Below are positions 1-8,557 of a stretch of DNA of 64,000 bases, piece by piece. The DNA lies in assembly GCF_000814845.2 (NCBI RefSeq), contig NZ_CP010431.2, positions 4,030,001 through 4,094,000 on the forward strand, written 5' to 3'. The translations under genes and the position numbers were made by a program. The DNA is from Pandoraea sputorum. GTDB taxonomy: Bacteria > Pseudomonadota > Gammaproteobacteria > Burkholderiales > Burkholderiaceae. The notes under the pieces are model-generated. The model did not search any database. It saw only the letters and a program-made list of their open reading frames with translations, and had not been told where the DNA came from. Every line of letters starts with the position of its first letter. Within the stretch, counting starts at the first letter, position 1.

Positions 1-72
1 GCACGCTCGCGTCGCACGGCAGTTGCGAAGTAAAGGGAGCAGCGGTGAAGTAATGCGAGCAGCAGCGTGCGG
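1..72. repeat. Short repeat-rich tail downstream of cobC
   Basis: Two 17-base near-identical direct repeats (27-43 and 47-63, two mismatches) lie between the arms of a 7-base inverted repeat (1-7 GCACGCT, 64-70 AGCGTGC). The stretch follows the cobC stop and may fold as a weak stem. No gene is visible here. Confidence 0.4.
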
Positions 73-675
73 TTACACGTTCGTTTGCACGTTCCAGTGA
101 ATCAGGCGCGCGTTGCCGTCGTCTGCAATATGCAGATGACAGATGCCGCCGAAGTCGAGTGCCCAGGATAGACATGTGGCCGTCGGCAGACGCAATGCCG
201 TGGCGATGTGCAGACGGATCGGCCCGGCGTGGCCGATCACAACGTGCACCTCGTCTTTGTCCGATGCTTGCGAGCGCAACTCGCGCGCCCACGCGTCCAC
301 GCGCAGCACAACGTCGCGGGCCGACTCACCGCCGGGCGGCGCAAAGCCACCGACGTTTTGTGCCCATGCATCGAGCACACTGCGATCGATCTCGTCCCAC
401 GCACGCATTTCCCACTCGCCGAAGTGCATTTCGGCGAGGCGGGTGTCCACGTAATGCGGCGCATGGAACATCGACGACAACCAACGTGCCGGGATTCGCG
501 CGCGCGCCAGATGACTGCTGTGCACTGCGCTCAGCGGCCGGTCGCCGATGGCACTGCGAATTCGCGCGACCAGCGTCCCATGCTGGATGGGTTCGATCAG
601 CGGCACATCCGTCTGACCGTAGCAGACACCAGACGCCACATCCGGCTGCGGATGACGCACCAGAATCAAATCCAT
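73..675 (-). CDS. cobC: Alpha-ribazole phosphatase, histidine phosphatase family
   Basis: A 200-residue histidine (phosphoglycerate-mutase-like) phosphatase. It probably removes the 5'-phosphate from alpha-ribazole phosphate or adenosylcobalamin phosphate in the last steps of B12 nucleotide-loop assembly. The phospho-acceptor motif LVRHPQP is at the N-terminus (His7), and the second catalytic histidine is in VVIGHAGP near residue 172. The segment GVCYGQTDVPL is typical of CobC-type enzymes. The ATG at 675 is chosen because RHP must be near the N-terminus; the frame is open further upstream but overlaps cobS. The start overlaps the cobS stop by 10 bases, which suggests translational coupling. 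The B12 function is inferred from context; the fold is clear. Confidence 0.88.
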   Translation of the reverse strand: MDLILVRHPQPDVASGVCYGQTDVPLIEPIQHGTLVARIRSAIGDRPLSAVHSSHLARARIPARWLSSMFHAPHYVDTRLAEMHFGEWEMRAWDEIDRSVLDAWAQNVGGFAPPGGESARDVVLRVDAWARELRSQASDKDEVHVVIGHAGPIRLHIATALRLPTATCLSWALDFGGICHLHIADDGNARLIHWNVQTNV

Positions 676-1517
676 GCGCACACCGTGAGATAGAGCGCCA
701 GCTCGCCGAGTTGCTGTGCGAAGCCGAGCGTGTCGCCGGTGTAGCCACCGAGGCGGCGGCGCAGATAGCGGATGAACGCCGCGCGCAATGCGATCAGGAC
801 CACCACGCCCGTCACACCGGCGCGCCAGTCCGGCCACACCCACCAAGGCGCGCTGCAAAGTACGCCGAACATCAGTCCTGAGAGACTCAGCCGTTGCGCC
901 ACCGGCTTCGCCTTGCCTTCGGGACGCACGTAGTCGAGTGCCCGCAACAGACTGATCGCCATGCTGCGACTCGCCGCATGCGCGCCGATCAGCACCACGG
1001 CAAAGCCACTCCATCCGTGCGACGCCTGAATGTCGACGAGCGCCTGCCACTTGAGCGCCAGCGCCAGCCACAACGCCACAGCACCGTAAGTCCCGATGCG
1101 CGAATCGTGCATGATCTCCAGCAAGCGCTCGCGCTCGAACGCCCCGCCGAAAGCGTCGACGGAATCGGCCAGACCGTCTTCGTGAAATGCGCCCGTGAGC
1201 AGTACGCTCACGCCAAGCCCCAGCGCAATGGCGAGATGCGGTGACCAGACGTGTCCCATCGCCACCGTCAGCGTTGCCACCAGCGCGCCGACGAACACGC
1301 CGACGAGCGGGAAATAACGCGTCGCGGCGTTCAGTTGCTCAGGCGAGTAACCGACCCACTGTGGGATCGGCACACGCGTGAAGAATCCGAGCGCGGTCAG
1401 GAACAGACGCAACTGCCCCTGGAATCCGCCGAACGACACCCGTGCGGGATCCTGCACCACAGGCACATGCGTGCGCGGTACGGTGTCGTCGGAGGGATCA
1501 GGGGCGGAGGTCGTCAT
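666..1517 (-). CDS. cobS: Adenosylcobinamide-GDP ribazoletransferase (cobalamin synthase)
   Basis: A 283-residue integral membrane enzyme. It joins adenosylcobinamide-GDP to alpha-ribazole (phosphate) to form adenosylcobalamin. The family-typical segment LRLFLTALGFFTRVPIP is at about residues 35-51, followed by several hydrophobic helices and the conserved acidic segment FHEDGLADSVDAFGG near residues 111-125. A polar N-terminal extension of about 34 residues precedes the family core; no internal methionine offers a better start. It lies 48 bases after cobT and overlaps cobC, so it belongs to the B12 operon. Confidence 0.93.
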   Translation of the reverse strand: MTTSAPDPSDDTVPRTHVPVVQDPARVSFGGFQGQLRLFLTALGFFTRVPIPQWVGYSPEQLNAATRYFPLVGVFVGALVATLTVAMGHVWSPHLAIALGLGVSVLLTGAFHEDGLADSVDAFGGAFERERLLEIMHDSRIGTYGAVALWLALALKWQALVDIQASHGWSGFAVVLIGAHAASRSMAISLLRALDYVRPEGKAKPVAQRLSLSGLMFGVLCSAPWWVWPDWRAGVTGVVVLIALRAAFIRYLRRRLGGYTGDTLGFAQQLGELALYLTVCAWI

Positions 1518-1565
1518 TCGTTGGTTGTCTCGTACTCAATCGATGTCAATTGCGATCGCTCGCGA

Positions 1566-2636
1566 TCACTCACGATCACTCACGCCCGCGCCTTCGAACG
1601 TCGCCATCTCGCGCAGGAACGCCGCAGCCGCCTGAATCAACGGCATCGCGAGCGCCGCGCCCGTGCCTTCTCCGAGACGCAGCCCCAATTGCAGCAGTGG
1701 CTCAGCACCCAGTGCGTCGAGCATGGCGCGATGCCCGGTTTCGTCCGACGCGTGCGCGAACACGCAGTAATCGAGCACCGCAGGTGCAACGCGCGCGGCG
1801 ACCAGCAGTGCCGATGTGCTGATGAAGCCGTCCACCACGATCACAAGGCCGAGCTTCGCGGCAGCGAGATACGCGCCGGTCATCATCGCAATTTCGAAGC
1901 CGCCGAAGGTCGCAAGCGTGTCGAGCGGGTCAGGCGTGTCACCGGTTGCCGGATGCGTCGCCAGCGCGCGCTCGAGCACGGCCGTCTTGCGGGCGAGCCC
2001 AGCGTCGTCGACACCTGTGCCACGACCGACGCAGTCCGCGAGCGGCAACCCCGTCAGACGCTGCATCAGACAGGCTGCGGCCGACGTGTTACCAATGCCC
2101 ATCTCGCCGAAGCCGATCATGCGCGTGCCGCGCGACGCATGCGCCACCACACGCGCGGCCCCGGCGGCAAGCGCCGTCTCCAGTTGCTCGCGCGTCATCG
2201 CGGGCATGTCGACGAAGTTCTGCGTGCCGCGCGCGACGGGAATGTCCACGAGCGACGCATGGGCCGGAAAGTCCGCCGCCACGCCCGCATTGATCACTTC
2301 CATCTCGATGCCGCCAGCGCGGCAGAAGACATTGATGGCTGCGCCGCCGCGCAGGAAGTTGAGCACCATCTGCGCCGTCACGGCCTGCGGATAGGGGCTC
2401 ACGCCAGCGGCCACAACGCCGTGATCGCCTGCGAACACCAGCATGGCGGGACGCGTGAGTTCCGGCGTCGCGCTCTGCTGAATGCGACCGATCCGGTGCG
2501 CCACGCGCTCCAGTGCGCCGAGACTGCCGGGCGGCTTCGTCTTGATGTCGATGGCATGCTGGAGCGCGGCATCCATGGCCGTGGATGACGCAGCGATGTC
2601 GAAGAGTTCTGCCAGCAAGGGGCTGAATGCGGTCAT
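1566..2636 (-). CDS. cobT: Nicotinate-nucleotide--dimethylbenzimidazole phosphoribosyltransferase
   Basis: A 356-residue CobT, the usual family length. It transfers phosphoribose from nicotinate mononucleotide to 5,6-dimethylbenzimidazole and so activates the lower ligand of B12. The conserved segments KPPGSLGALE (about residues 34-43), FAGDHGVV, GFGEMGIGNT and the C-terminal LGEGTGA carrying the expected catalytic glutamate are all present. The ATG at 2636 is chosen because the family homology begins right after it; the frame stays open upstream to 3023, but that part overlaps cobO and is not CobT-like. It sits between cobO and cobS in the riboswitch-led operon. Confidence 0.94.
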   Translation of the reverse strand: MTAFSPLLAELFDIAASSTAMDAALQHAIDIKTKPPGSLGALERVAHRIGRIQQSATPELTRPAMLVFAGDHGVVAAGVSPYPQAVTAQMVLNFLRGGAAINVFCRAGGIEMEVINAGVAADFPAHASLVDIPVARGTQNFVDMPAMTREQLETALAAGAARVVAHASRGTRMIGFGEMGIGNTSAAACLMQRLTGLPLADCVGRGTGVDDAGLARKTAVLERALATHPATGDTPDPLDTLATFGGFEIAMMTGAYLAAAKLGLVIVVDGFISTSALLVAARVAPAVLDYCVFAHASDETGHRAMLDALGAEPLLQLGLRLGEGTGAALAMPLIQAAAAFLREMATFEGAGVSDRE

Positions 2637-2674
2637 ACGGGAACGTCCTGAAACGATGAGCAGTGAGACTGGAA

Positions 2675-3340
2675 TTACATTTCGACGCCAGGCTGCGCGC
2701 GGATGCCGTCGGCAAACGCATGCTTTACGGGCGTCATGTCGGTCACGGTGTTGGCCGCATCGATGAGCGCCTGCGGCGCGCCACGCCCGGTGATCACCAC
2801 GTGCTGCATGTCGGGACGCGCCTGCAAGTCCGCGATCACAGTGTTCACGTCGAGATAGCCGAGTTTGAGGGCGATGTTCAACTCGTCGAACAACACCAGA
2901 CCGAAGGACGCATCCTGCAACATGCGGCGCGCCTGCTCCCACGCCGCTTCGGCCTTGGCGATATCGCGCGCGCGATCCTGCGTCTCCCACGTGTAGCCTT
3001 CGCCCATCACGTGAAACTCGCATTCTTCGGGGAAGCGACGCAGGAATTTCTCCTCGCCCGTGGGGATAGCGCCCTTGATGAACTGCACGACGCCGGTCTT
3101 CATGCCGTGCCCCATCGCCCGCACGACCATGCCGAAGCCCGAACTGGATTTACCCTTCCCGTTGCCGGTCGTAATGACGATCACGCCGCAGTCGCGCTGC
3201 GCTTTCTCGATCTTCTCGTCGATGACCGCTTTCTTGCGCACCATGCGCGTGCGATGGCGTTCATTGCGGCCATCGTCGGCATTTGCATCGACGCCGGTGT
3301 CAGCGCAAAGCGCGTCGGATTTCGGAGTTTCCTGGGTCAT
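2675..3340 (-). CDS. cobO: Cob(I)yrinic acid a,c-diamide adenosyltransferase
   Basis: A 221-residue CobO/BtuR-type ATP:corrinoid adenosyltransferase. It puts the upper adenosyl ligand on reduced corrinoids, for both de novo and salvage routes. The P-loop GNGKGKSS is at residues 59-66, and VQFIKG, LVLFDELN and TGRGAP are family blocks. The first 35 residues are polar and poorly conserved. A GTG at 3349 could add three residues, but an AGGTG sits about seven bases before the ATG at 3340, so that ATG is preferred. It follows the ABC ATPase gene by 60 bases. Confidence 0.93.
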   Translation of the reverse strand: MTQETPKSDALCADTGVDANADDGRNERHRTRMVRKKAVIDEKIEKAQRDCGVIVITTGNGKGKSSSGFGMVVRAMGHGMKTGVVQFIKGAIPTGEEKFLRRFPEECEFHVMGEGYTWETQDRARDIAKAEAAWEQARRMLQDASFGLVLFDELNIALKLGYLDVNTVIADLQARPDMQHVVITGRGAPQALIDAANTVTDMTPVKHAFADGIRAQPGVEM

Positions 3341-3400
3341 GGACAGCACCTGTCAATCAAGTCGAATACGGAAATGAGGGGACGTGCCCCACTACGTCAA

Positions 3401-4267
3401 TCATGTGCGCCGCACCGGCACGAGCGCCTCGTCGTCGCCATCGCGAATCAAACGCAGCGCATAGCCGAACGCGTCGCTGCAATACTCAGCCGATAGCACT
3501 TCCTGCACCGGACCGGCACGCCAGCCGCCACGGCCGTCGAGCAAGAGAGCATGCGTGGCAAAGCGACGCGCGAGGTTGAGATCGTGACACGAAAAAACCA
3601 CGGCGCAATCGTCACGCTGCGCATGGCGAGCGAGCAGTTCGAGCGCGTCGATCTGATGATGCAGATCGAGATGCGATACGGGTTCGTCGAGCAACAGCAA
3701 CGGCGTGGCCTGCGCAATCACCGCAGCGAGCGAGACACGCTGACGCTCGCCGCCCGAGAGCGTCGTGACGTCGCGCGACGCGAAGTCTTCCAGCCCAACC
3801 TGCGCGAGTGCTTCGATGGCCAGCGCGACGTCGTCGTCGGACTCCCATGCGCCCCAGCGGCCCTGTGCGAGATACGGATGACGGCCCGCCAGCACGACCT
3901 CCAGCGCGGTCGCGCCGAACGCGTCGCGACTCTGCTGAGGCATGAGCGCGCGCACTTTCGCCAGCGGCGCCGGACGCCATTGCGCGAGCGACTTGCCTGC
4001 GATGTCCACACGTCCGCTGGCGGTGATGGTGGCGTCACGCTGTGGCTTGTCGTCAATGGGACGCAGCCCCGCCAGCGTGCCGAGCAGCGTCGTCTTGCCC
4101 GCGCCGTTCGGTCCGGCCAGACACCAGCACTCGCCCGGCGCAATCGCCAGATCCAGCCAGTCGACGAGCACGCGCTCGCCCGCACGCAGCGTCAGCGCGT
4201 GCGTTTGCAACATCGCTGCGTTCGCCGTTGGGTTCGTTATCGGGTTCGCTGTCGGCATGGATGTCAT
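3401..4267 (-). CDS. btuD: ABC transporter ATP-binding protein, vitamin B12/iron-siderophore type
   Basis: A 288-residue ATPase of the FecE/BtuD family. It powers the FecCD-type permease encoded just upstream. Walker A GPNGAGKTT is at 52-60, the signature is LSGGERQRV and Walker B is LLLLDEPVSHLD. The ATG at 4267 overlaps the permease stop as ATGA (4264-4267), a classic coupled junction. That junction is why this start is chosen over the longer open frame reaching 4636. Cobalamin or cobinamide as substrate is inferred from the B12 operon and riboswitch; sequence alone would allow a siderophore or haem transporter. Confidence 0.86.
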   Translation of the reverse strand: MTSMPTANPITNPTANAAMLQTHALTLRAGERVLVDWLDLAIAPGECWCLAGPNGAGKTTLLGTLAGLRPIDDKPQRDATITASGRVDIAGKSLAQWRPAPLAKVRALMPQQSRDAFGATALEVVLAGRHPYLAQGRWGAWESDDDVALAIEALAQVGLEDFASRDVTTLSGGERQRVSLAAVIAQATPLLLLDEPVSHLDLHHQIDALELLARHAQRDDCAVVFSCHDLNLARRFATHALLLDGRGGWRAGPVQEVLSAEYCSDAFGYALRLIRDGDDEALVPVRRT

Positions 4268-5259
4268 CGAATCACCCGTCGCGAGAGCAGCCACAGGAAC
4301 ACGGGCACGCCGATCATCGCCGTGATGACGCCGACCGGGAGTTGCGTCGGTGCGATTACGGTGCGTGCGACCAGATCGGCGAGCATCAGCAACGCGCCGC
4401 CGCCGAGCGCGGCCGCCGGAATCAACATGCGCTGATCGTTGCCGAAGCGCAGTCGCAGAATGTGCGGCACCACAAGCCCGACAAAGCCGATGCTGCCTGC
4501 GGTCGTCACAGCGACAGCCGTCGCAAGCGACGCTGCCAGATAGATGCGTGCGCGCAACGGGCCGACGGCGACACCGACGGCCTGAGCCACGGCCTCGCCG
4601 CGCAGCAGCACGTTCAGCCGATGGGCGACCGGGCACACGATGAGCAAGGTCACGGCCAGTGCGATTAGCGGCAGCGACGCGCGATCCACGCCATTCAGAT
4701 CGCCCGTCAGCCAGAACAGCATGCCGCGCAGACTCGCGTCGGGCGCGAGCGTGAGAATCAGGGTGGAAAGTGCGCCGAAACCGGCGGCCATCATCACGCC
4801 GGTGAGCAACAGTTTGGTACTGCTGTCCTGATCGCCAGGGTGCAAAAAACTGCGGTGCGAGAGGCCCATCACAATCGCGATGGCGGCGAGTGCACCGAGG
4901 AACGCGCTCGTCTGCACCCAGAAAAACGGCAGCATGAGCGCCAGCGACGCCAGCGCCGCGACACCTGCGCCACCGGAGATACCGAGCACGTACGGGTCGG
5001 CGAGCGGGTTGCGCAGCAGCGTTTGCATGAGCGTGCCAGCCACCGCCAGCGAGCCACCGCAGGCGAATGCGGCGAGCGCGCGCGGCAGACGCAGCCGCCA
5101 GACCACGTCGCCAGCGAGACCGGCGTCGTGGCCGAGCGCGAGCGCACCGATCTCACGCAACGAAACCGGCACGCTCCCGAGCATGAGCGACGCAACGAGC
5201 GCGGCCAGCGCGATGCCCGCCAGTCCCGTCCAGATGGCGAGGGCGCGACGCAGCGTCAT
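4264..5259 (-). CDS. btuC: FecCD-family ABC transporter permease, probable cobalamin importer
   Basis: A 331-residue polytopic inner-membrane permease of the BtuC/FecD family, with about ten hydrophobic segments. Characteristic blocks are RLPRALAAFACGGSLAVAG (about 57-75), RNPLADPYVLGISGGAG (about 83-99), GSIGFVGLVVPHILR in the ATPase-contact region and LPVGVITAMIGVPVFLWLL at the C-terminus. It starts 27 bases after btuB and overlaps the ATPase gene by four bases. No periplasmic binding protein (btuF) gene is in the visible part of the operon; it may lie beyond the left edge. Confidence 0.88.
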   Translation of the reverse strand: MTLRRALAIWTGLAGIALAALVASLMLGSVPVSLREIGALALGHDAGLAGDVVWRLRLPRALAAFACGGSLAVAGTLMQTLLRNPLADPYVLGISGGAGVAALASLALMLPFFWVQTSAFLGALAAIAIVMGLSHRSFLHPGDQDSSTKLLLTGVMMAAGFGALSTLILTLAPDASLRGMLFWLTGDLNGVDRASLPLIALAVTLLIVCPVAHRLNVLLRGEAVAQAVGVAVGPLRARIYLAASLATAVAVTTAGSIGFVGLVVPHILRLRFGNDQRMLIPAAALGGGALLMLADLVARTVIAPTQLPVGVITAMIGVPVFLWLLSRRVIR

Positions 5260-5286
5260 GCGGCGTCACGTCCCGCCGGGACGTCG

Positions 5287-7221
5287 TCAGAACTGCTTCC
5301 AGCCAAGCGAGACGTAAATTGCGCGTCCGAGGGTGTTGTAGCCATAGACCGTCTGGTAGTTCTTGTTGAAAACGTTGTCCAGATGCGCCGAGACGTACCA
5401 GGATTTGTCGATATCGTAGCGTGCCTGCAAGTTCACGAGCGTGTATGCGCCGAGATGCTGGCCGCCCGTATCGTAACGCTCGCCACTGTAATAGACATCG
5501 CCACCGACCGAGTACTTGCCGAGGAATTTCTGCGTCACACCGAACGACGCGTATTGCCTTGCGCGGCGGGCAAGCACCTTGTTGGCATCGAGATCGGTCG
5601 GGTTCTGACGCGTGAACGATGCGCGAACGTCGGTGCCCGTCCACTGAATCTTGCCCTGATAGGTCAGCTCAAGCCCTTCGACGCGCGCGTTCGCCACGTT
5701 CGCAGCCGTGTACGGGAATACGGACAGCGACTGGATCAGGTTCGTGTAGCTCGTGCGGAACAGCGCCAGTTTCGCGAGACCGAAGGCCGGGTCGTAGAAC
5801 TGGACGGCGAGTTCCTTCGAGATCGAACGCTCCGGTTGCAGGTTCGGATTGCCGTAGCCCGGGTAGAACAGTTCGTTGAAGGTCGGCGCACGGAAACCGT
5901 CCGACGCGTTGGCCATCAGCCTCCACTGCTCGGTCAGCTTGTAGCCGTAACCGACCCAGTAGCTGTTCGCCCCGCCGAAGTCCGAATAGATGTCGCGGCG
6001 CACGGTGGCCTGCACTTCGTGCTTCTGCGCGAAGACCCCTTCATAACCGACGTAGAACGAGTCGAGATGGCGATTGTTGTGGTTGTAGGTCGTGCTGCCT
6101 TCGACCGTCTGTTCCTGACGCGTATAACCGGCGATCAGCTTGTGATCCGGCATGAAGGCATATTCGTTGGCCCAGTCGATCTGGTTGTTCGACGTATGGA
6201 AGTTGCCGTTGCCCTTGCCGTTCAGGTAGTTGTAGCTGTAGTCGTCGCCCTGCGTGACGGTGAAACGCGTGTTCCACTTGTCCGTGATGTTGCCCTTGGC
6301 ATACGCCGAGATCTGACGCACGCGTGCGTCGGTGTCGTTCAGATCGGAGGGCTTGCCGAAGGCGTTGTCGTAGCTGCTGCTGCCGTCGCTCTGGAACAGG
6401 CGCGCACCGACTTCCCATGTGTCGCCGAACTTGCGCGAGAGCGAGGCCGTCACGCTGGTGTTGTCGTCGCCGTTGCGGTTCGGGTTGACCTTCGGTGCGA
6501 AGCGCGGATCCTGTGCCGAGATGCCGTTGGTGTGAAAACGGGACACATCCAGCGAGAAGCGCGTCTTGCCGTCTTCGAACGACCCGGCGATACCGGCGTT
6601 GGCCTGTGTGGTGTTATTCGTGCCGTAGCCGACTTCGGCGTAAGCCTTGGGCTGGCCGCCGTCGCCCTTACGGGTGAAGATCTGGATCACGCCGCCAACG
6701 GCTTGCGAGCCGTACAGGGCCGACACGTTGCCGCGCACGATTTCGATGTGGTCGATTTGCGACACCGGAATCTGGGCGATGTTGGTCACACCGGTCGTGG
6801 CTGAGTTGACGGGCACGCCGTCGATCAGCACCAGCGACGAGTTCGAGTTCGCACCACGCATGAAGATGCTGGCCGACGTGCCGAAGCCGCCGTTCTGCGT
6901 AATTTCCACGCCTGCCTGACCGCGCAGCAGCGACGGGAGGTCCTGCGCCTGGCTTTGCTCGATCTGCTCGCGCGTGATGACCGAGGTGGAGGCGAGCGTG
7001 TCCGCCAGCTTTTGCTCGGTGCGCGAAGCCGTCACGACGGTCGTGTTGAGCGACGCATCGCTCGACTGCGCGTGTGCACCAAGGCTTGCGGCCAGCAAGG
7101 CGGCAGCCATGGCGAGACGATGTGGAGCGGGAATGCTAGTGGAAATGCGGGCGGCGGGCGCCGAAGCGAGACGTGCAAAAGCAGGCGCGTGCGGCGCCAT
7201 CGCGCGAACGTGGGTGCGCAT
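5287..7221 (-). CDS. btuB: TonB-dependent outer-membrane vitamin B12 receptor
   Basis: A 644-residue TonB-dependent receptor. A long N-terminal region holds the signal sequence, with likely cleavage after AHA at residue 51, then a TonB box TVVTAS at 61-66. The plug domain includes SLLRGQAGVEI and the RGNVSALYGSQAVGGVIQI segment, followed by a beta-barrel ending in a terminal phenylalanine, the usual outer-membrane assembly signal. The length fits BtuB (about 600-620) plus the long leader. Internal methionines at residues 8 and 38 are alternative starts, since the first ATG has only a distant ribosome site. Its leader carries a cobalamin riboswitch, which supports B12 as ligand. Confidence 0.92.
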   Translation of the reverse strand: MRTHVRAMAPHAPAFARLASAPAARISTSIPAPHRLAMAAALLAASLGAHAQSSDASLNTTVVTASRTEQKLADTLASTSVITREQIEQSQAQDLPSLLRGQAGVEITQNGGFGTSASIFMRGANSNSSLVLIDGVPVNSATTGVTNIAQIPVSQIDHIEIVRGNVSALYGSQAVGGVIQIFTRKGDGGQPKAYAEVGYGTNNTTQANAGIAGSFEDGKTRFSLDVSRFHTNGISAQDPRFAPKVNPNRNGDDNTSVTASLSRKFGDTWEVGARLFQSDGSSSYDNAFGKPSDLNDTDARVRQISAYAKGNITDKWNTRFTVTQGDDYSYNYLNGKGNGNFHTSNNQIDWANEYAFMPDHKLIAGYTRQEQTVEGSTTYNHNNRHLDSFYVGYEGVFAQKHEVQATVRRDIYSDFGGANSYWVGYGYKLTEQWRLMANASDGFRAPTFNELFYPGYGNPNLQPERSISKELAVQFYDPAFGLAKLALFRTSYTNLIQSLSVFPYTAANVANARVEGLELTYQGKIQWTGTDVRASFTRQNPTDLDANKVLARRARQYASFGVTQKFLGKYSVGGDVYYSGERYDTGGQHLGAYTLVNLQARYDIDKSWYVSAHLDNVFNKNYQTVYGYNTLGRAIYVSLGWKQF

Positions 7222-7389
7222 GGTCGGGTGTGACTTCCGTAGTTTTCTTATAGCCTAGACCCGTTCCCCCGCGGGCCGCCGGCGCAAGGGGAGCGCCGGT
7301 GACACGTCACGGATGCGAAGCATCGACACATGAAAACGACGTCAGGCCGCTTGCGGCTCGAGGCCGGGCGGCATGGATGATTCCCCACT
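7222..7389 (-). promoter_or_regulatory. Expression platform between the B12 aptamer and btuB
   Basis: About 170 bases of leader without a gene. A GC-rich stem (CCGGCGC / GCGCCGG, about 7279-7299) ends some 55 bases before the btuB ATG, and a second weak stem (GCCGC / GCGGC) lies near 7335-7365. Neither is followed by a clean U-run, so control at translation or by Rho seems at least as likely as intrinsic termination. This is inference; no decisive structure can be assigned by eye. Confidence 0.4.
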
Positions 7390-7617
7390 CACTTGGGCCG
7401 GTATCCGGGCTGGTCATCATGGCGCCTGACCGGCCTTCCCGCATGCGGATAGCACACAGTGGCAATGGAGGCGAGGCGCGTTTTCGGAAACCTTTCGGGC
7501 CGAAAGAATGACTTACCGTTGCGGGGGCAGCACAGGTTGGCCAGCCCGTGTGGGGACGCGGCTCCCTGTTTCCCGTTTAACTGCGCATGCCGGGGGGCGT
7601 GCGCGAGCACCGAAGTG
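7390..7617 (-). promoter_or_regulatory. Cobalamin (B12) riboswitch aptamer
   Basis: Read on the minus strand, the classical aptamer blocks appear in order. P1 is CACTT (7613-7617) pairing with AAGTG (7390-7394). Then come CGGTGC, TTAAACGGGAAACAGGG, the core CTGCCCCCGCAACGGTAA, GCCACTG at 7457-7463, and the B12 box AGCCCGGATACCGGCC at about 7396-7411. All hallmark elements of the cobalamin riboswitch family are present at normal spacing. It should repress btuB and the downstream cob genes when adenosylcobalamin is plentiful. Confidence 0.95.
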
Positions 7618-7622
7618 CCGCA

Positions 7623-7651
7623 AGTGTAGGGGCCATTGGAACGAGCGTCAA
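7623..7651 (-). promoter_or_regulatory. Sigma70-type promoter of the btuB-cob operon
   Basis: On the minus strand TTGACG (7646-7651) and TACACT (7623-7628) are separated by exactly 17 bases. The predicted start, about 7616, coincides with the 5' edge of the riboswitch aptamer. The -35 overlaps an 8-base inverted repeat, GAACGAGC (7639-7646) / GCTCGTTC (7653-7660). Confidence 0.75.
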
Positions 7652-7718
7652 TGCTCGTTCGTCGGGCACTGGCCGCCGATTCCGTTAGAATGTAGGGCAA
7701 TCAAGAGGACGCAGCCCG

Positions 7719-8030
7719 ATGCTCACCGATCTCGACAATCTCACCGACAAAATGGAACAGCTGGTTGTTATCAGCCAGCGTTTTCACCAACACAATCAAG
7801 CGCTGCTCGCGGAACTCGACCGCGCGCGTGCCGAATGCGACGAAACCCGCGCTGCCATTGAGCAATTGCGCACGGAGCGCGACGCCTTGCGTCTGCAACG
7901 CGATCAGCTTGCCGCCAAGATCGACGAGGCACAGGTTCGCCTGAACGCCATCCTTGAAAAGCTTCCCACGCAGAACCCCGCTGAGGGTCAGATGGATCTG
8001 CTCGGTGCCCCCGGTGGAGAAAACGCATGA
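7719..8030 (+). CDS. Small coiled-coil protein upstream of zapA (ZapB-like)
   Basis: A 103-residue soluble protein that is almost entirely heptad-like helix from about residue 5 to 80, rich in Glu, Arg, Gln and Leu, with a glycine-rich tail ending GAPGGENA. It has a good ribosome site (AAGAGGAC, 8 bases before the ATG). Its stop overlaps the zapA start by four bases (ATGA), so the two are translationally coupled. The small helical build and linkage to zapA suggest a divisome-associated coiled coil analogous to ZapB or the TIGR02449 family. That role is inferred; there is no catalytic motif. Confidence 0.75.
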   Translation: MLTDLDNLTDKMEQLVVISQRFHQHNQALLAELDRARAECDETRAAIEQLRTERDALRLQRDQLAAKIDEAQVRLNAILEKLPTQNPAEGQMDLLGAPGGENA

Positions 8031-8338
8031 CGATCAAGCAGCTCGAAGTTCATATCCTGGAACAGTCGTACCGGCTCGCCTGCCCGCCGGAACACGAAGC
8101 CGACCTGCTCGCTTCGGTGTCGCGCGTCGATGCCGAAATGAGCAAAGTCCGCGCGCAAAGCAGCGTGCGCGGAACCGACCGGATTGCCGTCATGGCAGCG
8201 TTGAGCCTGGCATCCGAATTGCTTGCACTGGAAAAAAGTATTGCTGCTGGACAAGCATTCCCCGCCGAAGAAATTCAGCGTAGAATGCAGCTCATGGACG
8301 AACGACTGAGCGCAGTGATCGATCAGTATCAGAACTGA
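8027..8338 (+). CDS. zapA: Cell division protein ZapA
   Basis: A 103-residue ZapA. It binds FtsZ and promotes Z-ring bundling in the cytoplasm. The N-terminal segment (MTIKQLEVHILEQSYRLACP) with the following acidic helix matches the family globular head. The remainder, including RIAVMAALSLASELL, forms the dimer/tetramer coiled coil. Length is normal. It is coupled to the preceding coiled-coil gene and followed by 6S RNA, the arrangement conserved in many proteobacteria. Confidence 0.92.
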   Translation: MTIKQLEVHILEQSYRLACPPEHEADLLASVSRVDAEMSKVRAQSSVRGTDRIAVMAALSLASELLALEKSIAAGQAFPAEEIQRRMQLMDERLSAVIDQYQN

Positions 8339-8370
8339 AAGACACCCGCAAACGTCCGGTCCGAAAGGTT

Positions 8371-8553
8371 AGTTTTCCCTGCCTGGTTCGCGAAAGTCAT
8401 AGATTCCTTGAACCAATGATCTGTTGCAGGTTGCGGAAGTTTGTAGTGCTGGCGTGAGCGTCACTCTGTCTGATGAACCCAAAGCGCTACTAACCGCGAC
8501 CACCTTGAACCTTCGGTTCAGGATGCCGGCTTAGCGGCTGAGGCGGGGACCCA
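8371..8553 (+). ncRNA. ssrS: 6S RNA
   Basis: The stretch after zapA shows 6S features: a closing stem between CCCTGCCT (8377-8384) and AGGCGGGG (8541-8548), a large central region, and the conserved 3' segment CACCTTGAACC...GGTTCAGG near 8501-8522. Length of about 180 nt and position downstream of zapA match the family. It ends just before an intrinsic terminator. 6S RNA binds sigma70 RNA polymerase holoenzyme and dampens transcription in stationary phase. The exact 5' end cannot be set from sequence alone. Confidence 0.87.
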
Positions 8554-8557
8554 ATGC

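Noticed and set aside
4840..6804. 654-residue plus-strand frame across btuC and btuB
   Set aside because: Antisense shadow of two well-supported genes; no recognisable domain.
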